Shown piece by piece: positions 17,605-26,834 of a DNA stretch of 64,000 nt. Source of the stretch: Klebsiella spallanzanii (GTDB taxonomy: Bacteria; Pseudomonadota; Gammaproteobacteria; Enterobacterales; Enterobacteriaceae). The stretch covers positions 124,001-188,000 of the forward strand of contig NZ_CABGGS010000034.1 of the NCBI RefSeq assembly GCF_902158555.1, written 5' to 3'. A program made the position numbers and the translations under genes. The notes below the pieces were generated by a model, which was given only the letters and a program-made list of their open reading frames with translations, had not been told where the DNA came from and ran no database searches. Within the stretch, counting starts at the first letter, position 1; each line of letters starts with the position of its first letter.

Positions 17605-18483
17605 TTAGCGCCGGGTCGCCTGCCAGCAGAGCAGGGAGCCAATGCACACCATCCCGGCACCCTGCCAGAATGACCACGACAGCGCAGCGCTGAGCAACAA
17701 CGCCGCCAGCGCCGAAGAGAGCACCGGGGTAAAGTAGGAGGCGGCGGCCAGCAGGCTAACGTTGCCATGCAGGATACCGACGTTCCACGCTGCGTAACCT
17801 AATCCCAATGCGACTGACAGGGTGACCAGCTTGATGATGACCGGCCAGCTAAAGACCATCGGCGGCTGCTCGCTGAACAGGAATTTCAGCCACAGGGTCA
17901 GGGCGGTGAGCAGGACAAACAGGGTAATACCGTTCTTACCTTTAGCGTATTTTGCGGTGACCGTGCAGTAGGCCGCCCAGATAAACGCGCCGACAAAAGC
18001 CAGAATATAGCTCAACGGGCTGGAGACTACATTGCTGATTATTTCATCGATATTCAGACCGTGCTCACCGCCTAATACCCATGTCACGCCAAATAACGCC
18101 AGTAATAATCCAGGGATTACCAGCCAGCTGCTTTTTTGTCCGTTGAACAGAATGGCAAACAGGATGGTCAGGCTGGGCCACAGGTAATTAACCATCCCCA
18201 CTTCAATCGCCTGCTGTCGCGTACCGGCTAATCCGACCGACAGCGCCAGGCAAATTTCATAGCTGACGAACAATACGCTGCCTGCCAGCAGATAAGACCG
18301 GGGGATGTGGCGTATTTGCGGAAAGCCGACGGTAAAGATCAGCAAAATGCCGCTCAGGCTGTAGATCATCGCCGCACCACCCACCGGGCCAAGCCCCTCG
18401 CTAACGCCGCGAATCAGCCCGACCATCGTGCTCCAGAGTATGATAGCGGCAAATCCAATGAGCGTGGCTCTCTTCTTCTCCAT
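17605..18483 (-). CDS. yddG: aromatic amino acid exporter YddG
   Basis: A 292-residue EamA/DMT-family inner-membrane protein with about ten short membrane helices. E. coli YddG exports aromatic amino acids and has also been linked to methyl viologen efflux together with OmpD. The gene is divergent from fdnG, exactly as in E. coli, and its length matches the E. coli protein (293). The start at 18483 begins MEKKRATLIGFAAIILWST with a typical EamA first helix. Confidence 0.9.
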   Translation of the reverse strand: MEKKRATLIGFAAIILWSTMVGLIRGVSEGLGPVGGAAMIYSLSGILLIFTVGFPQIRHIPRSYLLAGSVLFVSYEICLALSVGLAGTRQQAIEVGMVNYLWPSLTILFAILFNGQKSSWLVIPGLLLALFGVTWVLGGEHGLNIDEIISNVVSSPLSYILAFVGAFIWAAYCTVTAKYAKGKNGITLFVLLTALTLWLKFLFSEQPPMVFSWPVIIKLVTLSVALGLGYAAWNVGILHGNVSLLAAASYFTPVLSSALAALLLSAALSWSFWQGAGMVCIGSLLCWQATRR

Positions 18484-18564
18484 ATTTAACCTGATGTTGA
18501 TTCAAACGCAGTCGGGTTTTATAACACTTTTTTTTCGCTCCCGGGGGATATTTTCCACAGTACT

Positions 18565-18580
18565 TAATCCTAATGGAGTA
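18565..18580 (+). promoter_or_regulatory. NarL/NarP 7-2-7 heptamer pair for fdnGHI
   Basis: TAATCCT-AA-TGGAGTA matches the inverted NarL heptamer arrangement (TACYYMT, two bases, AKRRGTA) at 6 of 7 positions in each half. Its centre lies near -103 relative to the start inferred from the FNR site, about where the main NarL site of E. coli fdnG lies. Confidence 0.6.
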
Positions 18581-18627
18581 ATGAAATTCGACGTCGCTGA
18601 CTATTAAGGGGGCATGGATTCAGGACA

Positions 18628-18641
18628 TTGATTTGACGCAA
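18628..18641 (+). promoter_or_regulatory. FNR site for fdnGHI
   Basis: TTGAT-TTGA-CGCAA matches the FNR consensus TTGAT-N4-ATCAA at 8 of 10 positions. A TTAATT -10 candidate at 18662-18667 would place this at about -41.5, the usual class II activator position. Anaerobic activation is consistent with the operon product. Confidence 0.6.
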
Positions 18642-18709
18642 ATAAAACAGGGGTATTGCTGTTAATTTCCACTCCCGCAATGAATAGACATCCCACACGG
18701 AGGGGAATA

Positions 18710-21700
18710 ATGGACGTCAGCCGCAGAAAGTTTTTTAAAATCTGCGCAGGCGGTATGGCTGGAACAACAGTCGCTGCTTTGGGTTTTGCGCCCAAAATGG
18801 CTCTGGCTCAGGCGCGCAACTATAAATTGCTGCGTGCGAAAGAGATCCGCAACACCTGCACATACTGTTCCGTCGGCTGCGGGCTATTAATGTATAGCCT
18901 GGGCGACGGCGCGAAAAACGCGAAAGAAGCGATTTATCATATCGAAGGGGACCCGGATCATCCGGTAAGCCGCGGCGCGCTGTGCCCGAAAGGAGCCGGT
19001 CTGCTGGACTATGTCCATAGTGAAAACCGTCTGCGCTATCCGCAATACCGTGCGCCGGGTTCAGATAAATGGCAGCGCATCTCCTGGGATGAGGCGTTTA
19101 CTCGTATCGCCAAATTGATGAAAGCCGACCGTGACGCCAACTTTATTGAGAAAAACGATCAGGGCGTTACGGTTAACCGTTGGCTTTCCACCGGCATGCT
19201 GTGCGCATCCGCAGCGAGCAATGAGACCGGCATGTTGACGCAGAAGTTTGTGCGATCTCTTGGCATGCTGGCGGTAGACAACCAGGCGCGCGTCTGACAC
19301 GGACCAACGGTAGCAAGTCTTGCTCCAACATTTGGTCGCGGTGCGATGACCAACCACTGGGTTGATATCAAAAACGCTAACGTCGTGGTGGTGATGGGCG
19401 GTAACGCCGCAGAAGCCCATCCGGTGGGATTCCGCTGGGCGATGGAAGCAAAAAACAACAACGATGCGACGCTTATCGTCGTCGATCCGCGCTTTACGCG
19501 TACGGCGTCGGTGGCTGATATCTATGCGCCGATTCGCTCTGGTACCGACATTACTTTCCTGTCGGGCGTTCTGCTGTACCTGATTCAAAATAACAAAATC
19601 AATGCGGAGTACGTTAAACACTACACCAACGCCAACCTGCTGATTCGCGATGATTTTGCTTTCGAAGATGGTCTGTTCAGCGGCTATGATGCCGAAAAAC
19701 GTCAGTACGATAAATCTTCGTGGAACTATCAGTTCGACGAAAACGGCTACGCCATGCGCGATGAAACTCTGCAACATCCGCGCTGCGTGTGGAACCTGCT
19801 GAAACAGCACGTTTCCCGCTATACGCCGGAGGTGGTGGAGAATATTTGCGGTACGCCGAAAGACGATTTCCTCAAAGTGTGCGAAGTGCTGGCCTCTACC
19901 AGCGCAGCGGACAGAACCACCACCTTCCTGTACGCGCTGGGCTGGACGCAGCATACCGTCGGGGCGCAGAACATTCGCACTATGGCGATGATCCAACTGC
20001 TGCTTGGCAATATGGGCATGGCGGGCGGCGGCGTGAACGCGCTGCGTGGTCACTCCAATATCCAGGGATTAACCGATTTAGGTCTGCTCTCGACCAGTCT
20101 GACCGGTTATCTGACGCTGCCGTCGGAAAAACAGACGAGCCTGCAAAGCTATCTGGCGGCGAATACGCCAAAAGCAACGCTTGCCGATCAGGTGAACTAC
20201 TGGAGCAACTATCCGAAGTTCTTCGTCAGCCTGATGAAATCCTTCTATGGCGACGCGGCGCAGAAAGAGAACGATTGGGGCTTTAACTGGTTACCGAAGT
20301 GGGACCAGGCTTACGACGTTATCAAGTATTTCAATATGATGGATAACGGCAAAGTCACCGGCTATATCTGCCAGGGCTTTAACCCGGTGGCTTCGTTCCC
20401 GGACAAAAACAAAGTTGTCCGTAGCCTGAGCAAGCTGAAGTACATGGTGGTTATTGACCCATTAGTGACTGAAACATCGACTTTCTGGCAAAACCACGGT
20501 GAGTCGAACGATGTCGACCCGGCGGCGATTCAGACCGAAGTATTCCGTCTGCCGTCCACCTGCTTTGCCGAAGAAGATGGCTCGATCGCCAACTCCGGTC
20601 GCTGGCTACAGTGGCACTGGAAAGGTCAGGATGCGCCGGGTGAAGCGCGTAATGACGGCGAAATCCTGGCCGGTATTTACCATCGTCTGCGTGAGATGTA
20701 TCGCACTGAAGGCGGTAAAGGCGTTGAACCGCTGCTGAAGATGGGCTGGAACTACAAACAGCCGGATCATCCGGAGTCGGAAGAGATCGCCAAAGAGAAC
20801 AACGGCTATGCACTGGAAGATCTCTACGACGCCAACGGCGTGCTGCTGGCGAAGAAGGGTCAACTGCTGAACAGTTTCGCGCTGCTGCGAGATGACGGTA
20901 GCACCGCTACGTCTTGCTGGATCTATACCGGGAGCTGGACCGAGCAGGGCAACCAGATGGCCAACCGCGATAACGCCGATCCGTCAGGGCTGGGTAATAC
21001 GCTGGGCTGGGCATGGGCGTGGCCGCTCAACCGCCGCGTGCTGTATAACCGCGCCTCGGCGGATATCAACGGCAAACCGTGGGATGCGAAACGGATGCTG
21101 ATCCAGTGGAACGGCAGCAAATGGGTCGGGAATGATATTCCGGACTTCAATACCGCGCCGCCGGGCAGTAAAACCGGGCCGTTTATCATGCAGCAGGAAG
21201 GTCTTGGCCGCCTGTTTGCGCTGGATAAGCTGGCTGAAGGACCGTTCCCTGAACACTACGAGCCGATGGAAACGCCACTGGGGACAAACCCGCTGCATCC
21301 GAACGTGGTTTCCAGCCCGGTGGTGCGCATCTACGAAGATGACGTACTGCGTTTGGGCAAGAAGGATAAGTTCCCGTATGTCGGCACCACCTATCGCCTG
21401 ACCGAGCATTTCCATACCTGGACCAAGCATGCGCTGCTCAACTCGATTGCGCAGCCGGAACAGTTTGTCGAAATCAGCGAAGGTCTGGCGAGCGCGAAGG
21501 GGATTGCTAATGGCGATCGGGTGACGGTCAGCAGCAAGCGCGGCTTTATTCGCGCGGTGGCCGTGGTAACCCGCCGTCTGCAAACGCTCAACGTTAACGG
21601 TCAGCAGGTGGAAACCGTCGGGATCCCGCTGCACTGGGGTTTTGAAGGCGTGGCCCGCAAAGGTTACATCGCCAATACCCTGACGCCGAACGTGGGTGAT

Positions 21701-21757
21701 TCCAACTCGCAAACGCCGGAGTACAAGGCGTTTCTGGTCAACATCGAGAAAGCGTAA
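18710..21757 (+). CDS. fdnG: formate dehydrogenase-N alpha subunit (selenoprotein)
   Basis: A 1015-residue periplasmic catalytic subunit oxidising formate to CO2 at a Mo-bis-MGD-selenocysteine centre. The in-frame UGA at 19295-19297 is codon 196, the position of selenocysteine in E. coli FdnG (context ARV-Sec-HGPT). The two open halves on either side are therefore one gene. The Tat signal SRRKFFK is at residues 4-10 and the 4Fe-4S motif CTYCSVGCGLLMY follows. ATG 18710 follows GGAGGGG; an upstream in-frame start at 18656 would precede the Tat signal unnaturally. Confidence 0.96.
19295..19336 (+). promoter_or_regulatory. SECIS element and Sec UGA of fdnG
   Basis: Immediately after the UGA, an AGCAAG-TC-TTGCT hairpin (about 19312-19324) is flanked by further pairing around CCAACGG. 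Bacterial SECIS elements recognised by SelB sit in this position within the coding sequence. Confidence 0.8.
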
Positions 21758-21768
21758 GGAGCGAATGA

Positions 21769-22653
21769 ATGGCGATGGAAACTCAGGACATCATTAAACG
21801 CTCCGCCACCAACCCGATCACGCCTGCGCCTCGGGCGCGGGATTTTAAGGCGGAAGTGGCAAAGCTGATTGATGTCTCCTCCTGCGTGGGCTGCAAAGCC
21901 TGCCAGGTGGCCTGTTCCGAGTGGAACGATATCCGTGATGATGTGGGGCACTGCGTCGGGGTTTACGATAACCCCGCCGATCTCAGCGCCAAGTCCTGGA
22001 CGGTGATGCGTTTTAGCGAAACCGAGCAGAACGGCAAGCTGGAGTGGCTGATTCGTAAAGATGGTTGTATGCACTGCGAGGATCCGGGTTGCCTGAAGGC
22101 CTGCCCGTCCGCCGGAGCGATTATTCAGTACGCTAATGGCATCGTCGATTTCCAGCAGGAGAACTGCATTGGCTGCGGCTACTGCATCGCAGGATGTCCC
22201 TTTAACGTTCCGCGCCTCAACAAAGAGGATAACCGGGTCTATAAATGTACGCTGTGCGTAGACCGGGTCAGCGTCGGCCAGGAACCGGCCTGCGTGAAAA
22301 CCTGCCCAACCGGCGCGATTCATTTCGGCACCAAGAAAGAGATGCTGGAAGTGGCGCACGAGCGTGTGGAAAAGCTGAAGAAGCGCGGCTATCCCCATGC
22401 CGGGGTTTACAACCCGCCTGGCGTTGGCGGTACTCACGTGATGTACGTGTTGCATCATGCGGACCAGCCGGAGCTGTACCATAACCTGCCGAAAGAGCCG
22501 CAGATCGATACCTCTATCAATCTGTGGAAAGGGGCGCTGAAGCCGCTTTCCGCCATCGGTTTTGTCGCCACCTTTGCCGGGCTGATTTATCACTACATCG
22601 GGATTGGGCCGAACAAGGAAGTGGATGACGATGAGGAGGAGCATGATGAGTAA
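21769..22653 (+). CDS. fdnH: formate dehydrogenase-N beta (iron-sulfur) subunit
   Basis: A 294-residue subunit with four ferredoxin-type clusters: [40 protein letters not shown] and [22 protein letters not shown] single C-terminal membrane helix (about 255-280) anchors it, and the extreme C-terminus is acidic. It passes electrons from FdnG in the periplasm to FdnI hemes. The length equals that of E. coli FdnH. It starts 11 nt after fdnG and overlaps fdnI. Confidence 0.95.
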   Translation: MAMETQDIIKRSATNPITPAPRARDFKAEVAKLIDVSSCVGCKACQVACSEWNDIRDDVGHCVGVYDNPADLSAKSWTVMRFSETEQNGKLEWLIRKDGCMHCEDPGCLKACPSAGAIIQYANGIVDFQQENCIGCGYCIAGCPFNVPRLNKEDNRVYKCTLCVDRVSVGQEPACVKTCPTGAIHFGTKKEMLEVAHERVEKLKKRGYPHAGVYNPPGVGGTHVMYVLHHADQPELYHNLPKEPQIDTSINLWKGALKPLSAIGFVATFAGLIYHYIGIGPNKEVDDDEEEHDE

Positions 22654-23302
22654 ATCGAAAATGATTGTGCGCACGAAGTTTATCGACCGCGCCTGTCACT
22701 GGACGGTGGTGATTTGCTTCTTTCTGGTCTCGCTATCGGGAATTTCGTTTTTCTTCCCGACCCTGCAATGGTTGACTGAAACCTTCGGTACACCGCAGAT
22801 GGGACGTATTCTGCATCCGTTCTTTGGCGTGCTGATTTTCGTCGCCCTGATGTTTATGTTCGTGCGTTTCGTCCATCACAATATTCCTGATAAACAGGAT
22901 ATTCCGTGGCTGAAGGGCATTGTCGAGGTACTGAAGGGCAACGAACATAAAGTGGCGCGAGTGGGGAAATATAACGCCGGGCAGAAAATGATGTTCTGGA
23001 CCATTATGAGCATGATCTTTGTGCTGCTGGTGACCGGTGTAATTATCTGGCGGCCGTATTTTGCCCACTATTTCCCGATTCAGGTCATTCGCTATAGCCT
23101 GTTGATCCACGCGGCCTCGGCGATTATTCTCATTCATGCGATTCTGATCCATATGTATATGGCATTCTGGGTTAAAGGATCGATTAAGGGAATGATCGAA
23201 GGGAAGGTGAGCCGCCGCTGGGCGAAGAAGCATCACCCGCGCTGGTATCGCGACGTGGAGCGTATGGAAGCGAAGAAAGAGAGTCGTGAAGGGCTGAAGT
23301 AA
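22646..23302 (+). CDS. fdnI: formate dehydrogenase-N gamma subunit (cytochrome b556)
   Basis: A 218-residue di-heme b-type membrane subunit reducing menaquinone. Four membrane segments are visible, with heme-ligand histidines in [11 protein letters not shown], the LHPFFGVL helix and the [24 protein letters not shown] helix. ATG 22646 lies six bases after AGGAGG and overlaps fdnH by eight bases; ATG 22643 is also possible. With narZYWV on the other strand the cell can run a formate-to-nitrate electron chain. Confidence 0.94.
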   Translation: MSKSKMIVRTKFIDRACHWTVVICFFLVSLSGISFFFPTLQWLTETFGTPQMGRILHPFFGVLIFVALMFMFVRFVHHNIPDKQDIPWLKGIVEVLKGNEHKVARVGKYNAGQKMMFWTIMSMIFVLLVTGVIIWRPYFAHYFPIQVIRYSLLIHAASAIILIHAILIHMYMAFWVKGSIKGMIEGKVSRRWAKKHHPRWYRDVERMEAKKESREGLK

Positions 23303-23318
23303 GCCTTAGCTATGGTTC

Positions 23319-23343
23319 CCCGCTCCGGTGATTACGGAGCGGG
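23319..23343. terminator. hairpin between fdnI and ccdB-like gene
   Basis: CCCGCTCCG (23319-23327), loop GTGATTA and CGGAGCGGG (23335-23343) form a perfect 9-bp stem between two convergent genes. It ends one base before the stop codon of the ccdB-like gene. Confidence 0.75.
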
Positions 23344-23344
23344 T

Positions 23345-23668
23345 CTACGTGTTAGTGATGAGCGCATCAATTGCGGAAATGACGGTGGTTCTTTCTTTAC
23401 GTAAATTACAGACTAAATACTTTTCATCCAGCCTCTGTTTCGCCACGCTGGTTATTCCAGGTGTGTTGAGGAATAGCTTCTGAAACTCGAGGTTTATTAG
23501 TGGCGCGGCGGCGTGATAATGACCTGCCATGTGCATATGATGACTTAGTGGAAAAATTAACCTCGACGATAAATCATCATAGTAATCATGTTGGATCACC
23601 ATAAGATAAGGTAGTAATTCATTTGTCCTCGAGGATGGATTACGATAAACATCAAATTGTGCGGCCAT
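23345..23668 (-). CDS. ccdB: CcdB-family toxin-like protein
   Basis: A 107-residue protein with CcdB features: QFDVYRN at the N-terminus, YLMVIQHDYYDDLSSRLIFPL in place of the FVDVQSD...RMVIPL core, and an AIDALIT C-terminal helix. CcdB poisons DNA gyrase. In the F plasmid protein the last residues Trp-Gly-Ile contact GyrA; here the chain ends ITNT, so the terminal Gly-Ile is replaced by Asn-Thr and activity is doubtful. The gene overlaps the antitoxin gene by one base (TAATG). It is AT-rich relative to fdnI. The family assignment is from remembered sequences. Confidence 0.78.
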   Translation of the reverse strand: MAAQFDVYRNPSSRTNELLPYLMVIQHDYYDDLSSRLIFPLSHHMHMAGHYHAAAPLINLEFQKLFLNTPGITSVAKQRLDEKYLVCNLRKERTTVISAIDALITNT

Positions 23669-23856
23669 TAAATCCCTCCGAAAAACGGGTCTTCCGACAG
23701 TAAACCGGCGCGTGCGGTAAATTCATTCATGGCTTTTATGAATTCCCGGTTCTGCTGGCAGATTTCCGTATCAACAATGGATTGCTGCTGGTAGTGCTGC
23801 TTAACCGTTACAATATGCTGATTGGTCTGTTTTTTATTCATCGCGTTGTTCTTCAT
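23668..23856 (-). CDS. ccdA: CcdA-family antitoxin-like protein
   Basis: A 62-residue protein whose C-terminal half (NREFIKAMNEFTARAGLLSEDPFF) resembles the toxin-binding tail of CcdA. The N-terminal ribbon-helix-helix DNA-binding part of F-plasmid CcdA (72 residues) is shortened or diverged; only HIVTV recalls the beta strand. It may neutralise the toxin yet bind DNA poorly. AAAGGAGTCGATA gives a good ribosome binding site for ATG 23856. It is translationally coupled to the toxin gene. Confidence 0.68.
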   Translation of the reverse strand: MKNNAMNKKQTNQHIVTVKQHYQQQSIVDTEICQQNREFIKAMNEFTARAGLLSEDPFFGGI

Positions 23857-24039
23857 TATCGACTCCTTTCTGTTGATAGCCTTATTATCACTCCACCAAA
23901 CTTAGAAATGAACGCTATTATTAACTTTGTTTTTTATTTTGCGAGACGGCTTCCAGCGTAAAGCAACAGAATGAAAGACTAACGGTTATCGTAATAACCC
24001 TCTGCACAGGGAGAACTCTGTGCAGAGGTGAGGGGAAAA

Positions 24040-24858
24040 TTAATATTTTTCAGGAATAAAGCGGAAAGGGAAATTGGTTGCTTTGACTTTGCCTATTTTG
24101 CGTTTTGGTAAGGTAACGTGTTCCACTGGCAGAGACTCATAGGGTATTTGTGAAAGCAAATGGGTAATAATATTCAGGCGCACGCGTTTCTTATCCTCTG
24201 AGCGAGCAACAAACCACGGCGCCCAGGCTGTATCCGTGGCGGCAAACATCGCATCGCGGGCTTCGGTATAGTCGTCCCAGCGGTTGAAAGACTTAATATC
24301 CATCGGCGAGAGCTTCCAGATTTTGCGTCCGTCGTCGATCCGGTCGCGCAGACGGCGCTCTTGCTCTTGCGGGGTTACCTCCAGCCAGTATTTAAGCAAG
24401 ATGATCCCGGATTCCACCATGCCGCGTTCCACCATCGGCGCGCCTTCGAGAAACTTTTTCACCTCTTCGGGGGTACAAAACCCCATCACGCGTTCAACGC
24501 CAGCGCGGTTGTACCAGCTGCGGTCAAAAATCACAATCTCGCCAGCGGCGGGTAGATGCTTGATATAGCGCTGGAAATAGAGCTGACTCTTTTCGCGCTC
24601 GGTTGGCGAAGGTAAGGCGACGACGCGGAAAATTCGCGGACTGACTCGCTCGGTTATCGCTTTGATTGTACCGCCTTTACCGGCGCCGTCGCGGCCTTCA
24701 AAGACGATGCACACCTTCAGCCCTTTATGCACCACCCAGCGCTGTAACTTCACCAGCTCAACGTGTAGCCGACGCAATGCCTTTTCATACTCTTTATTAT
24801 CGAGCGGAGCGACCTTCAGGGCCGTGTCGGACGTTTTGCCGCTATTTTTATTACCCAT
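24040..24858 (-). CDS. ppk2: polyphosphate kinase 2
   Basis: A 272-residue PPK2 family kinase that transfers phosphate between polyphosphate and nucleotides. Walker A GRDGAGKG is at about 55-62 and Walker B VIFDRSWYNRAGVERVMGF at about 109-127, with the lid region RRLRDRIDDGRKIWKLSPMD following. ATG 24858 follows GGAGAATCGCG; the open frame runs further upstream without a site. It stands alone between ccdA and the VOC gene. Whether the main substrate is ADP or GDP cannot be read from sequence. Confidence 0.88.
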   Translation of the reverse strand: MGNKNSGKTSDTALKVAPLDNKEYEKALRRLHVELVKLQRWVVHKGLKVCIVFEGRDGAGKGGTIKAITERVSPRIFRVVALPSPTEREKSQLYFQRYIKHLPAAGEIVIFDRSWYNRAGVERVMGFCTPEEVKKFLEGAPMVERGMVESGIILLKYWLEVTPQEQERRLRDRIDDGRKIWKLSPMDIKSFNRWDDYTEARDAMFAATDTAWAPWFVARSEDKKRVRLNIITHLLSQIPYESLPVEHVTLPKRKIGKVKATNFPFRFIPEKY

Positions 24859-24965
24859 CGCGATTCTCCGTGTTGCCGTGATATCTCTTTGAAGTGTAAT
24901 CGTTGAGTGGCAAGGCGGCGGGAAATATTGCCCGTTACGATACGGTCGGGCGACCGTATCGTCGT

Positions 24966-25403
24966 TCAGGTAGAAAGGCCGCCATTGATGACCTGAAGGC
25001 CGACCTGTTGCCCCCATGAAAGCTCAAGGGTGTTGCCGTCAGGGTCTGCGAAGAAGGCGAAATACCCGACCGGATCGCCCGCCTGTTCAGGTTCCCGGCG
25101 CAAGACGCCTTCGCGTCGCGCCTCGACGACTTTGTTGTCAATCTCCTGCCGGGTGGCGCAGGCGACGCCGAGGTGGCCGAAGGGACCCAGCGGAGTATCG
25201 GCCGGTTCGTCGCTCTGCACCAACACCAGCGCGAAGGGCCGGGTACGGTCACTGAGCCATGCCACCTTACGCGCTGAGGGCAAGTCAGGTTCGCGCTGGT
25301 GGATGACCGTCATTGCGGTATAACGAGTATAAAAATCAATGCTGCTTGCCAGGCAGCGAACGGTAAAGGCGACATGGGTGAAGCCGACATCAACATGTTG
25401 CAT
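24966..25403 (-). CDS. VOC-family (glyoxalase/bleomycin-resistance fold) protein
   Basis: A 145-residue vicinal-oxygen-chelate protein. Paired beta-alpha-beta units are seen with a candidate metal His in GFTHVAFTV and Glu in DGNTLELSW; HLGVACAT supplies another His. Members act as glyoxalases, dioxygenases or drug-binding proteins, and the substrate here is unknown. ATG 25403 is preferred to an in-frame GTG at 25439, which would lie inside the promoter. A MerR/SoxR-type promoter immediately upstream suggests induction by redox-cycling compounds or drugs. Confidence 0.75.
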   Translation of the reverse strand: MQHVDVGFTHVAFTVRCLASSIDFYTRYTAMTVIHQREPDLPSARKVAWLSDRTRPFALVLVQSDEPADTPLGPFGHLGVACATRQEIDNKVVEARREGVLRREPEQAGDPVGYFAFFADPDGNTLELSWGQQVGLQVINGGLST

Positions 25404-25437
25404 GCTTTTCTCACTCTGTGGATTGCTGAGGGAGGAC

Positions 25438-25468
25438 ACTCTACAACCTTAAGTTAAGTTGAGATCAA
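25438..25468 (-). promoter_or_regulatory. MerR/SoxR-type promoter with 19-bp spacer
   Basis: On the minus strand, -35 TTGATC (25468-25463) and -10 TAGAGT (25443-25438) are separated by 19 bp, the overlong spacing typical of MerR-family activation. The spacer holds CCTTAAGTTAAGTTGAGA (plus strand 25447-25464), which matches the SoxR box CCTCAAGTTAACTTGAGG at 15 of 18 positions. It lies about 28 nt before the likely transcript's ATG. SoxR control is inferred; another MerR member could be responsible. Confidence 0.6.
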
Positions 25469-25668
25469 TGGGGCATTTAACCGTTTGAGCCCACTGATTT
25501 TTAGAGCTGGACGTGGGCATTTAAACCATTTTCACGCTGCCCGTCCGGCCTTCGCATGAACGAATCGAGCTGTTATATGGATAAAACCCCCGCCGCGCGT
25601 TTTTATCTGGTTTGCTGGTGTCGAATAGTCAATAATGCCGGCCGTCTTTTCACTCCTGTAACAGATGT

Positions 25669-26819
25669 ATGAAAAAAACAATTTTTTCATTGGCGCTGGG
25701 CACCTTCGGACTCGGCATGGCGGAATTTGGCATTATGGGCGTATTACCTGAAATCGCTCATGATGTCGGCATATCCATTCCCGCCGCGGGTAATATGATC
25801 TCTTATTATGCTTTTGGCGTGGTCATCGGCGCGCCGGTGATGGCGCTATTCTCCAGCCGTTTTTCCTTAAAGTCGGTGATGTTATTCCTTGTGGCGCTTT
25901 GCGTTATTGGCAATGCCATCTTTACCTTGTCCGCCAGCTATTCGATGCTGGCGCTGGGTCGCCTGATCTCAGGTTTCCCGCACGGTGCATTTTTCGGCGT
26001 GGGGGCCATCATCCTGTCGAAAATAGCCCCGCCGGGGAAGGTCACTGCGGCGGTGGCGGGGATGATTGCCGGGATGACGGTCGCTAATTTGCTTGGCGTT
26101 CCCGCCGGAACGTGGCTTGGGCATCAGTTTAGCTGGCGCTACACTTTTCTGGCGATTGCGGTCTTTGATATTGCGGTTCTGGTGTCTATTGCCTGGTGGG
26201 TTCCCACGCTGTTTGATAAATCAACGACGCGCTTGAGCGAGCAATTCCATTTTTTGAAATCTCCCGCGCCGTGGCTTATTTTTGCCGCCACCATGTTCGG
26301 CAATGCCGGAGTATTTGCGTGGTTTAGCTATATTAAGCTGTTTATGATTAACGTCTCCGGTTTTGGCGAGAGTGCCGTCATATTTATTATGATGCTGGTG
26401 GCCTGGGAATGGTATTAGGCAATGTGTTCAGCGGTAAAGTTTCCGTTCGCTATAGCCCGTTACGCATTGCCGCCGTCACGGATGGAATTATTGTCGCCAC
26501 TTTATTATTGATATTTCTGTTCGGTGAAAATAAAGCCGCATCATTAACGCTGGCATTTATTTGCTGCGCGGCGCTTTTTGCCCTGGCCGCGCCGCTACAA
26601 ATTTTGCTGCTGCAAAATGCGAAGGGCGGTGAGATGCTGGGGGCGGCGGGCGGACAAATCGCCTTTAACCTCGGCAGCGCCATTGGGGCGCTGTTCGGCG
26701 GGATGGTGGTGACGGCCGGTTTTGGCTGGAGTTCCGTTGCTTTACCGGCCGCGCTGCTCTCGTTTTTGGCACTCAGTTCGTTGCTGATTTATGCCCGCTA
26801 TCAGCAGCGCCTGGTCTGA
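25669..26819 (+). pseudogene. araJ: araJ-like MFS transporter with a one-base frameshift
   Basis: The N-terminal 249-codon part (MKKTIFSLALGTFGLGMAEFGIMG...) and the following part (MVLGNVFSGKVSVRYSPLRIAAVTD...) together match AraJ-type transporters from end to end. The break is at about 26400-26405: reading CTG GTG GCC TGG GAA TGG TAT TAG. One extra G would give LVGLGMVLGN, the expected sequence, and a 383-residue protein. The gene is therefore either a recent pseudogene or carries a sequencing error. AraJ exports sugar-like compounds; its substrate is poorly defined. Confidence 0.85.
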
Positions 26820-26834
26820 TCGATTGGGTCTCGA

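Noticed and set aside
18656-19297. fdnG as two separate or frameshifted genes because of the UGA at 19295
   Set aside because: The UGA is codon 196 from ATG 18710, the known selenocysteine position, and is followed by a SECIS-like hairpin; the rest matches FdnG without a break.
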